Assembly (NCBI GenBank): GCA_946552115.1
Contig: CAMNRH010000001.1
Location: 62,001 to 126,000 of the forward strand
From: an uncultured Lachnospiraceae bacterium
Lineage (GTDB): Bacteria > Bacillota > Clostridia > Lachnospirales > Lachnospiraceae
Length of the DNA stretch: 64,000 nucleotides
Direction: 5' to 3'
How positions within the stretch are numbered: the first letter of the stretch is position 1; each line of letters begins with the position of its first letter. Both the position numbers and the translations under genes were made by a program. A model generated the notes under the pieces. That model saw only the letters and a list, made by a program, of their open reading frames with translations, ran no database searches and had not been told where the DNA came from. Below are positions 58,277 to 64,000 of the stretch, one piece after another.

Positions 58277-58660
58277 TTAAGCCTCCTCCGGCACATCCAC
58301 TCCGGCCACCCGGATATTCACGTCCGCAACCTCAAGACCTGTCATATTCTCGATTGCCGCCTTTACTTTTTCCTGTACCTTTTCCGTAACTTCCCTGATA
58401 CTGTATCCAAACTTCATATTCATCGCCAGGGATACTGTCACAATACCCTCCAGAACATCAACCTTTACACCTTTAGACAGGGACTTCCTTCCAAGCTTAT
58501 TCACAAGCTCCTTTGTCGCATTCCCAACCATAGAAGCAACGCCGTCAACCTCCATTGCCGCAAGCCCTGCGATAATGGCAACCACCTCGTCCGCAATCTT
58601 AACCTCGCCTAAATTTTCTTCCGTCTTTATTGTATAAGTATTTTTTTCTTCCTTTCCCAT
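58277..58660 (-). CDS. Asp23/Gls24 family envelope stress protein
   Basis: A 127-residue protein of the Asp23/Gls24 (DUF322) family: GEVKIADEVVAIIAGLAAMEVDGVASM, then KGVKVDVLEGIVTVSLAMNMKFGYSI and a C-terminal AIENMTGLEVADVNIRVAGV. Members line the membrane and are linked to alkaline or cell-envelope stress; a conserved copy stands before nusB in Clostridia. The ATG at 58660 has AGGAGG about 9 bases upstream. The reading frame continues upstream through the palindrome copy E, but that part is not protein. It is the first gene of the nusB operon. Confidence 0.93.
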   Translation of the reverse strand: MGKEEKNTYTIKTEENLGEVKIADEVVAIIAGLAAMEVDGVASMVGNATKELVNKLGRKSLSKGVKVDVLEGIVTVSLAMNMKFGYSIREVTEKVQEKVKAAIENMTGLEVADVNIRVAGVDVPEEA

Positions 58661-58732
58661 TTTCTGAAACCTCCTGTTTTCTGGTTTTACATTTCTATTC
58701 ATTATAACAAATATACAACAGTTTGCAAAGTG

Positions 58733-58788
58733 GGGACAGGGTTTTTTTAATCGGGGACGGGGGAAAATTAATTTTCCCCCGTCCCCGA
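58733..58788. repeat. dispersed palindrome, copy E
   Basis: The box GGGACAGGGT (58733-58742) is followed by a perfect 38-base palindrome (arms 58751-58769 and 58770-58788). It lies between prfC and asp23 on the same strand, 5 bases before the prfC stop end, and may terminate prfC. Its orientation matches copy C. Confidence 0.85.
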
Positions 58789-58793
58789 CTTCA

Positions 58794-60395
58794 TTACCGG
58801 GCAAATTCCGCAAGCACAAGCCCGTCGTTTCTCTCCTGCGTCATACGAATGCTCCATTCGTTTACAAACAGAAGAAGCGGCCGCCCTTTCAGGTCCTTCA
58901 CTTTTTTCATATCGGAGGTTCCCGATATTTTTGAAATATCAATTTCCGTATTTTCAATCCACCGAATATATTCGTATGGAAGACTGTCCATCCGAATCTC
59001 TACGTTATATTCATTCTCCAGCCGGTATTTCAACACGTCGAACTGCAGCACGCCGACAACTCCGACAATAATCTCCTCCATGCCGGTATTAAATTCCTGA
59101 AAAATCTGTATCGCGCCCTCCTGCGCAATCTGATTAATCCCCTTTATGAACTGCTTTCTCTTCATTGTATCCACCTGGCGCACTCTTGCGAAATGCTCCG
59201 GCGCAAACGTGGGAATCCCCTCATAGCGGAAACGCTCTCCCGAGGTCGTAAGCGTATCTCCGATGGAAAAAATTCCCGGATCAAAGACTCCGATAATATC
59301 GCCGCCGTAAGCTTCCTCCACCAGCTTTCTCTCACTTGCCATAAGCTGCTGCGGCTGGGACAGTCTCACCTTTTTTCCTCCCTGTATATGATACACATCC
59401 ATTCCCGCCTCAAAAGAGCCGGAGCAAATACGCATAAACGCAATTCTGTCTCTGTGCGCCTTATTCATATTTGCCTGTATCTTAAACACAAATGCGGAGA
59501 ACGATTCCTCCTCCATCGGGTCAACGATTCCCTTATCCGACATCCGGGGCAGCGGCGGCGATGTCATTTGAAGAAAATGCTGTAAAAATGTCTCCACGCC
59601 AAAATTCGTAAGCGCCGAACCGAAAAATACCGGCGACAGCTCTCCCTTACTTACAAGCTCCTGAGCAAACTGTGCGCCTGCGCCGTCCAATAATTCTATC
59701 TCCTCCTCAAGCTTTGCTCTCTGCTCCTTACTGATAAGCTCCGAAAGCTCCGGCTCAGATAACGGAACCTTTCTCACCTGGCCCTGAATCGTTCCTTTCC
59801 TCGTATCCGAGAACAATTCTACTTTCTCTCCGGTTCTGTCATAAACTCCCCGAAATTCCCTGCCGGAGCCAATCGGCCAATTAATGGGACAGGTTGCAAT
59901 TCCCAGCTCCGTTTCAATATCATCCAGAAGCTCAAACGTATCCATTGCCTCTCTGTCCATTTTATTAATGAATGTAAAAATCGGAATGTGACGCATCGTA
60001 CATACTTTAAACAGCTTCCTCGTCTGTGCCTCCACGCCCTTTGACGCATCAATCACCATAACCGCCGAATCTGCCGCCATCAGCGTCCGGTACGTATCCT
60101 CCGAAAAGTCCTGATGGCCCGGCGTATCCAAAATATTAATGCAGTATTCTCCGTAATGAAACTGAAGCACCGACGAGGTTACCGAGATACCTCTCTCCTT
60201 TTCTATTTCCATCCAGTCGGAAACCGCATGCTTTGCCGTTGCTTTTCCCTTAACGCTTCCGGCCTGATTAATCGCTCCTCCGTACAGCAGAAACTTCTCT
60301 GTCAGTGTCGTCTTACCTGCATCCGGATGAGAAATAATTGCAAATGTTCTTCTTCTTTCTATCTCTTTTTTTACGTTATCTGTAATCTGCGACAT
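58794..60395 (-). CDS. prfC: peptide chain release factor 3
   Basis: A 533-residue GTPase that recycles RF1/RF2 from the ribosome. G1 AIISHPDAGKTTLTEKFL, G3 DTPGHQDFSEDT, G4 FINKMDRE, and the RF3 C-terminal domain with GVVGVLQFDVLKYRLENEY. Length is standard. RBS AGGAGTG precedes the ATG. It has its own promoter and stands between spoIIIAH and the asp23 operon. Confidence 0.97.
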   Translation of the reverse strand: MSQITDNVKKEIERRRTFAIISHPDAGKTTLTEKFLLYGGAINQAGSVKGKATAKHAVSDWMEIEKERGISVTSSVLQFHYGEYCINILDTPGHQDFSEDTYRTLMAADSAVMVIDASKGVEAQTRKLFKVCTMRHIPIFTFINKMDREAMDTFELLDDIETELGIATCPINWPIGSGREFRGVYDRTGEKVELFSDTRKGTIQGQVRKVPLSEPELSELISKEQRAKLEEEIELLDGAGAQFAQELVSKGELSPVFFGSALTNFGVETFLQHFLQMTSPPLPRMSDKGIVDPMEEESFSAFVFKIQANMNKAHRDRIAFMRICSGSFEAGMDVYHIQGGKKVRLSQPQQLMASERKLVEEAYGGDIIGVFDPGIFSIGDTLTTSGERFRYEGIPTFAPEHFARVRQVDTMKRKQFIKGINQIAQEGAIQIFQEFNTGMEEIIVGVVGVLQFDVLKYRLENEYNVEIRMDSLPYEYIRWIENTEIDISKISGTSDMKKVKDLKGRPLLLFVNEWSIRMTQERNDGLVLAEFAR

Positions 60396-60445
60396 CTTTT
60401 CAACACTCCTGATTTATAGTATAGCCATAAAATACACCGCTAATC

Positions 60446-60474
60446 AGTATAGCATACCAGAAGCATTTCCTCAA
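60446..60474 (-). promoter_or_regulatory. promoter of prfC
   Basis: On the minus strand TTGAGG (complement of 60469-60474), a 17-base spacer and TATACT (complement of 60446-60451) with a TGC extension, 50 bases before the start. Confidence 0.55.
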
Positions 60475-60497
60475 CATAAAAGTCTGTCCGCAGATAC

Positions 60498-61121
60498 CTA
60501 TTTCCCGTCCGAATATACAGGCGTAATTACGACATTCTCCGGCGGAATCCCCGTCTTTCTTGTTACAATATCCTCTATCTGCGCAAGGCTGGCATCGTCG
60601 AGCTCTTTCGCATTTACTACCACATCGGCAGAATCCACGGTCAGGCTCACAACCGTCTCGCTGAATCCTTTCGAAGCAAGCATCGTCTCGGCAGCCGCTT
60701 CCTTTTCCGCCAAATCGGTCATGGCAACCATTTGATTTACCGCATCCTGCTTCTGCTCGTCGCTTAAGCTTTCATTATCAATAATCTCCATCAGGGTTTC
60801 CTTATTTTTTGCGCGGACCTGCTCTCTTGTCACCTTTGCCTCCGCCACAACCGCGTTCGCCTCTCCGGAAGTAAGCACCGCCTCTCCGGGCGTTCCGTCC
60901 ACGCTTCCGTCTCCGTCCTTACTCTCAATATCATCGGAAGCACTTGCAAGATCCTCCTCCGAAATATCAAGAAGCTCCTGATTTGCAATTTCATTATTCG
61001 CTGCTTCCGTGTTTTTGTCATTTCCAAATAACCTGCCGGAATAATTCAAATATCCTGCGGCAGCAATCATTATCGCCAGCGCCGCGATAACAATCTGATT
61101 CTTTTTTAATATTCGTTTCAC
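60498..61121 (-). CDS. spoIIIAH: stage III sporulation protein AH
   Basis: A 207-residue mother-cell membrane protein whose extracytoplasmic ring-building domain pairs with SpoIIQ of the forespore to form the feeding channel. It has an N-terminal membrane anchor (about 8-26), an acidic low-complexity linker (about 35-95) and the YscJ-like domain (KNKETLMEIIDNESLSDEQK, then VTRKTGIPPENVVITPVYS). It starts with GTG directly after the spoIIIAG stop. Last gene of the spoIIIA operon. Confidence 0.95.
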   Translation of the reverse strand: MKRILKKNQIVIAALAIMIAAAGYLNYSGRLFGNDKNTEAANNEIANQELLDISEEDLASASDDIESKDGDGSVDGTPGEAVLTSGEANAVVAEAKVTREQVRAKNKETLMEIIDNESLSDEQKQDAVNQMVAMTDLAEKEAAAETMLASKGFSETVVSLTVDSADVVVNAKELDDASLAQIEDIVTRKTGIPPENVVITPVYSDGK

Positions 61122-61757
61122 TTATGCTTCCCTCCTACCTTTCACTATCCTAATCTTATGCGTGTCTATCCCAAATAATGCCTGAACTGCTTCAGTAATA
61201 TTTTTTATTACGACTGCGTTATCCCCTCCGGGAGCAATTATGACCACCCCCTCCACCTCCGGGCTTAATTCCTTACTCACATAAGGAGACTGGCCGCTCT
61301 CTTCACGTCCTCCGTATACCGCCTCCTCGCTGCGGCTTGTATTGCTTGTCGTCCTGCTGCCGCCCTGACTGTCGCTTTCTTCCACCTTTTCATTACTTTC
61401 CTGCATATCCTTTTCCACTACCCTTTCTTTCGAGGCCGCGAGTGTAATCATTACCGACACCTCCCCCGCCCCGTCCATTTGGGACAAAAGCTTTTCAAGC
61501 CGTCTCTCCAAAACGGCGACGTACTCTTCCTCTGTGTTCGTATCCTCCGAAAGATGATCGGAAAGAAGGGACTGTTTCTCCTCACCGGTGTTTTTTTTAT
61601 TCCCGTCCGGTATTGCGATAATAAGCAGAAGAATCCCTGCAAGCAGCATCACTAAGAGCTGCTCTTTCTTAAGCTTCTTTCCCTTAAGCTCCCTCAAAAA
61701 AGCTTTGCCTAACCCTTTCTCACCAATCAATCTCAATCTCCTCCACTTCGATTTCAT
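61122..61757 (-). CDS. spoIIIAG: stage III sporulation protein AG
   Basis: A 211-residue single-span mother-cell membrane protein. The anchor lies at about residues 34-51 (LLVMLLAGILLLIIAIP), followed by a ring-building domain with YVAVLERRLEKLLSQMDGAGEVSVMITL, an inserted Ser/Glu-rich loop and the end GVVIIAPGGDNAVV. It forms the large ring of the SpoIIIA-Q channel. The first ATG (61757) overlaps spoIIIAF by 38 bases and has a poor ribosome site; an in-frame TTG at 61730 has GGAGGAG at the best distance (7 bases) and may be the true start. Confidence 0.93.
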   Translation of the reverse strand: MKSKWRRLRLIGEKGLGKAFLRELKGKKLKKEQLLVMLLAGILLLIIAIPDGNKKNTGEEKQSLLSDHLSEDTNTEEEYVAVLERRLEKLLSQMDGAGEVSVMITLAASKERVVEKDMQESNEKVEESDSQGGSRTTSNTSRSEEAVYGGREESGQSPYVSKELSPEVEGVVIIAPGGDNAVVIKNITEAVQALFGIDTHKIRIVKGRREA

Positions 61758-61977
61758 CCCTGTATTCTTCCATACCCCTGTCTATAAAATCCTGAACCCG
61801 GAACTCTGTCCCGAATATCTTAAGTATGGGAGTCAGTATCATTAAAATCAGCACAAGGCCCGTAAAAAAACGAATATATTTTTTATAGGCCTCACCGGGA
61901 ACCGCATGCAGCGCCGCTGTCACGAGTATCAGATAAAATGCAAGGTTCTGTATCCATTCATAGATATAATCAAACAT
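61720..61977 (-). CDS. spoIIIAF: stage III sporulation protein AF, short form
   Basis: An 85-residue protein matching the membrane part of SpoIIIAF: two spans (about 10-27 and 36-53) with YIYEWIQNLAFYLILVTAAL and YIRFFTGLVLILMILTPIL, then an acidic tail. Bacillus SpoIIIAF has about 206 residues, including a soluble ring-type domain absent here. The stop is followed within bases by spoIIIAG, so no frameshifted remainder is present. RBS GGAGGAG lies 3 bases before the ATG. Order in the operon is normal. Confidence 0.88.
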   Translation of the reverse strand: MFDYIYEWIQNLAFYLILVTAALHAVPGEAYKKYIRFFTGLVLILMILTPILKIFGTEFRVQDFIDRGMEEYRDEIEVEEIEIDW

Positions 61978-61986
61978 GGCTCCTCC

Positions 61987-63210
61987 TTATACATTTCCGG
62001 TAGATGCGGATACCGCTACAATGGTAAGCAGAAACAAAAAACCTGCTGTAAAGGTAATCCTCATCAAAAGACCGCATCCGTCTCCCACGCTTTCCACACA
62101 TCCGATTACACGCTTATCGGACACCGGCTGAATGAGTGCCGCGGCCAGCTTATACATAAGCGCAATACATCCAATCTGTACAAGTGGAAAGATACATAAG
62201 GCAAAACAGATGACCGCCCCTGTCACTCCAATCCCATTTTTAACAAGCACCGCCGTTCCCAGCACCACCTCGGTCATACCGCCGATGGCGTCTCCGATTC
62301 CCGGAATTGCCTCGGCTCCTCTTGTTACAACACTTCGTTTTACAGTATCAACAGCCGGGCTAATCAGACTCTGCATCACATTGAAACCCACCACACAGGC
62401 GAGCAGCGACTTTAATATCCATGAGACTGCCGTCTCAATCAGCTCGGCAAGCTTGCTTAAATATTCCTCCGGCGACAGAAAATTCAATATTTTCACCATC
62501 ATATACACGTGCACGAGAGGAAGCAAAAGCTTTACAATCAAAAGCTCTACCAGAAAAATTAAAAATAATACCAGATGATAAAATGCCCCTGCCGTCACGC
62601 TCCCCTTTGCAATTGTCACCGCCAGAAAATAAACCGGACAGAATACTCCCATAAAAGCTGTCAAACCCTCTATTCCTTCCGTCGTCCATTCTACAACTAC
62701 CTGAAAAGAATTTAAGGACAAAGCGATAAGCAGCAAATAAATAATATAAAAGCTCACCTCGGAAATCTGTCTGCTCTGAAATACATGTCCGAAATTGGTA
62801 AAGACCGCTGCCATTACCGCCAGAAACAAAATATGTATCAGATTCTCCCTGCCGCTTTTCACTGCATACGTAAGCTGGTCTGACACCAGCCGTCCCGCAA
62901 GCTCCATCGTAGCTTCCGTATCTCCGGACAGTATCTCCGTAAGAATTTCTCTGAAATCAAGGCGCTCCTCGGGAAATAACCCCCTAAGCCCCTCATCCAG
63001 CTCTCCAAAATCAAACTGCTCAAGCAGCCTCTCTGTAATCTCTTTGACATCCTCCGGACGCTCTGTCTCCGGCAAGTCCTCCTGCCTCCTTTCCGCCGCC
63101 TGCGCGCAGCACATCCTGCTTTCGAAAAAAATAATACACAAAAGCAGAAGCGCTCCGGACGCTGCCCTCCAAAGGATTACGCCTGTCCGGCGCCGTTTTT
63201 TTCCTGTCAT
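61987..63210 (-). CDS. spoIIIAE: stage III sporulation protein AE
   Basis: A 407-residue polytopic membrane protein with a cleavable signal-like N-terminus (about 10-37, ending AQA), a soluble N-terminal stretch and seven or eight spans. Characteristic: SPAVDTVKRSVVTRGAEAIPGIGDAIGGMTEVV. It belongs to the channel complex as a probable permease-like part. Its ATG overlaps the spoIIIAD stop by 4 bases. Confidence 0.95.
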   Translation of the reverse strand: MTGKKRRRTGVILWRAASGALLLLCIIFFESRMCCAQAAERRQEDLPETERPEDVKEITERLLEQFDFGELDEGLRGLFPEERLDFREILTEILSGDTEATMELAGRLVSDQLTYAVKSGRENLIHILFLAVMAAVFTNFGHVFQSRQISEVSFYIIYLLLIALSLNSFQVVVEWTTEGIEGLTAFMGVFCPVYFLAVTIAKGSVTAGAFYHLVLFLIFLVELLIVKLLLPLVHVYMMVKILNFLSPEEYLSKLAELIETAVSWILKSLLACVVGFNVMQSLISPAVDTVKRSVVTRGAEAIPGIGDAIGGMTEVVLGTAVLVKNGIGVTGAVICFALCIFPLVQIGCIALMYKLAAALIQPVSDKRVIGCVESVGDGCGLLMRITFTAGFLFLLTIVAVSASTGNV

Positions 63211-63593
63211 GATAAAAAATCCCGAATTGTACTAAGCAGCGCCATAAGCACCGGCATACTGAGAACAAGCACCGCAAGCTTTCCAAAAATCTCAATCTGG
63301 ACTGCCACCGCCTGATACCCCGCATCCTTACAGATTCCTGACGAGAATTCTGCAATATATGTGATTCCAAGCATCTTTAACAGGGTTCCGATATACGCTG
63401 TATCCATATGGATATAATCTCCAATCATCCTTACGGCGGCTATCATTGTCCCCAGATGCCCCAGCACACAGAAAAAAATAATCAGACTCAGCGCGACACT
63501 GATATAAATACCGTATTCTGTCTTTCCGCTTTTAAACTGTACGGCAAGAAGCACTCCGGCCACTCCGGCAATGCCAACCTGTATGACATCCAT
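63207..63593 (-). CDS. spoIIIAD: stage III sporulation protein AD
   Basis: A 128-residue membrane protein with about four spans; MDVIQVGIAGVAGVLLAVQF at the start and a conserved middle with TYIAEFSSGICKDAGYQAVA are diagnostic. It is homologous to SpoIIIAC. The start at 63593 follows AAAGGAA by 7 bases; longer frames into spoIIIAC are unlikely. Its end overlaps spoIIIAE by 4 bases. Confidence 0.95.
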   Translation of the reverse strand: MDVIQVGIAGVAGVLLAVQFKSGKTEYGIYISVALSLIIFFCVLGHLGTMIAAVRMIGDYIHMDTAYIGTLLKMLGITYIAEFSSGICKDAGYQAVAVQIEIFGKLAVLVLSMPVLMALLSTIRDFLS

Positions 63594-63609
63594 AAGCATT
63601 TCCTTTCTG

Positions 63610-63804
63610 CTACAAAGTAAACAGCCGTTGTATTGACTCAAACAAATCATAAATATAAGGTACAATCCAGATTAAGACCAAAATCAGTCCGGCAAGACTT
63701 GTCAAAAATGCCTGCTCCTCTCTTCCGCTGTGCTTAAGGACCTGGCTTAACACAGATACCAGAATTCCTACCGCGGCAATTTTAAATATTATATTTACAG
63801 TCAT
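63610..63804 (-). CDS. spoIIIAC: stage III sporulation protein AC
   Basis: A 64-residue protein with two spans: VNIIFKIAAVGILVSVLSQV, then KHSGREEQAFLTSLAGLILVLIWIVPYI. It matches SpoIIIAC in length and sequence. It follows spoIIIAB by 12 bases with RBS GAGGAGG. Membrane component of the feeding channel. Confidence 0.97.
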   Translation of the reverse strand: MTVNIIFKIAAVGILVSVLSQVLKHSGREEQAFLTSLAGLILVLIWIVPYIYDLFESIQRLFTL

Positions 63805-63816
63805 GTACTCCTCCTC

Positions 63817-64000
63817 TTACAGCAGCAGGATGACAATCAGCAGCCCGCCCATAATACCCAGACAATGGTATAATCTTATTTTTATTTTCATATCCTTCCG
63901 TATTTCCAGGATTGATGCGTCAAGCTGTGTAAGGTAAAGCTCAACTGCCCTTATCTGCAGCTCCAGGTCCGCCAGTCCCAGCCTTTCCCCAAGCTCCTCC
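63817..64000 (-). CDS. spoIIIAB: stage III sporulation protein AB (C-terminal part, cut by window end)
   Basis: The last 60 codons of a reading frame that continues beyond the window, ending with the membrane span (IMGGLLIVILLL) typical of the SpoIIIAB C-terminus. The upstream part matches the family pattern LGERLGLADLELQIRAVELY, then YHCLGIMGG. Its stop (63817-63819) is 12 bases before spoIIIAC. spoIIIAA and the operon promoter must lie outside the window. Confidence 0.88.
   Translation of the reverse strand, partial: EELGERLGLADLELQIRAVELYLTQLDASILEIRKDMKIKIRLYHCLGIMGGLLIVILLL

Noticed and set aside
58661-58819. N-terminal extension of the Asp23 protein through palindrome copy E
   Set aside because: The translated repeat (GKLIFPRPRL) also appears in an unrelated frame at copy D (24.2 kb), so it is repeat sequence; a proper ribosome site marks the start at 58660.
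61981-63235. Long plus-strand frames antisense to spoIIIAE
   Set aside because: They lack ribosome sites and recognisable content and mirror the conserved SpoIIIAE sequence.
1-64000. Search for tRNA, rRNA, prophage, insertion sequences, CRISPR arrays and restriction or toxin systems
   Set aside because: No transposase, integrase, Cas, methylase or structural RNA signature was seen; the dense operons are mostly housekeeping and sporulation genes.

Overview
The window looks like a chromosomal segment from an anaerobic, endospore-forming, low-to-mid GC Firmicute of the class Clostridia, most likely family Lachnospiraceae. The evidence is the set of sporulation genes (spoIIIAB-AH, spoIVB, spo0A), the order asp23-nusB-xseA-xseB-ispA-dxs-tlyA-nadK-argR-recN-spoIVB-spo0A, a split B12-dependent methionine synthase, solitary rhamnose genes with an AraC regulator, and many small families typical of gut Lachnospiraceae. 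I see no tRNA, rRNA, CRISPR array, prophage or complete insertion sequence. The DNA is almost fully coding and no gap without a gene exceeds 300 bases.

Positions 1-10 kb hold mixed housekeeping and accessory genes: a cysteine/glycine-rich small protein with an internal duplication, a 50-codon gene on the minus strand, a translationally coupled pair of unknown genes, a chemoreceptor, an acyl-CoA thioesterase, a divergent TruA whose catalytic Asp is Glu, an HD phosphohydrolase, a YjbQ protein, a patatin, an ABC-F ATPase, trpS, a histidine phosphatase and luxS. Positions 10.5-14.4 kb are a rhamnose module (rhaBA with an AraC regulator). Positions 14.6-17.5 kb hold a radical SAM enzyme, DUF2971, GNAT and DUF2164 proteins and a relic of an AraC-type helix-turn-helix.

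Positions 17.5-28.2 kb form a coherent peptide-use locus: an RpiR-type regulator, oppA, oppBCDF and the TldD/TldE protease pair in one direction, with an M42 aminopeptidase divergent from the regulator. The intergenic regions carry strong dyads that could be operators. Positions 28.3-33 kb contain trmO, an ABC-class ATPase, a pentapeptide-repeat/DUF5758 protein, a YbaK-like deacylase and a lipoprotein nuclease. Positions 33.3-38.4 kb contain a very long FtsA-like protein with a tandem repeat, maf, a class III aminotransferase with a structured leader, a CmpB-like membrane protein and rpsU.

Positions 38.5-64 kb are read almost entirely leftward. They run spoIIIA, prfC, the asp23-to-recN housekeeping operon, spoIVB, spo0A, then glgA-metF-metH activation protein-metH-asnA, then alaS and rpsU. 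metF, the activation protein and metH together remake methionine from homocysteine.

The most unusual sequence structure is a family of five near-identical palindromes (about 40-52 bp, built on GGGGACGGGG/CCCCGTCCCC and accompanied by a GGGACAGGGT box). They sit at gene ends at about 4.5, 8.2, 10.5, 24.2 and 58.7 kb, where they probably double as transcription terminators and resemble mobile REP-type repeats. Other leads are the TruA paralogue lacking the catalytic Asp, an 85-residue SpoIIIAF lacking the usual soluble domain, and the 698-residue FtsA-like protein.
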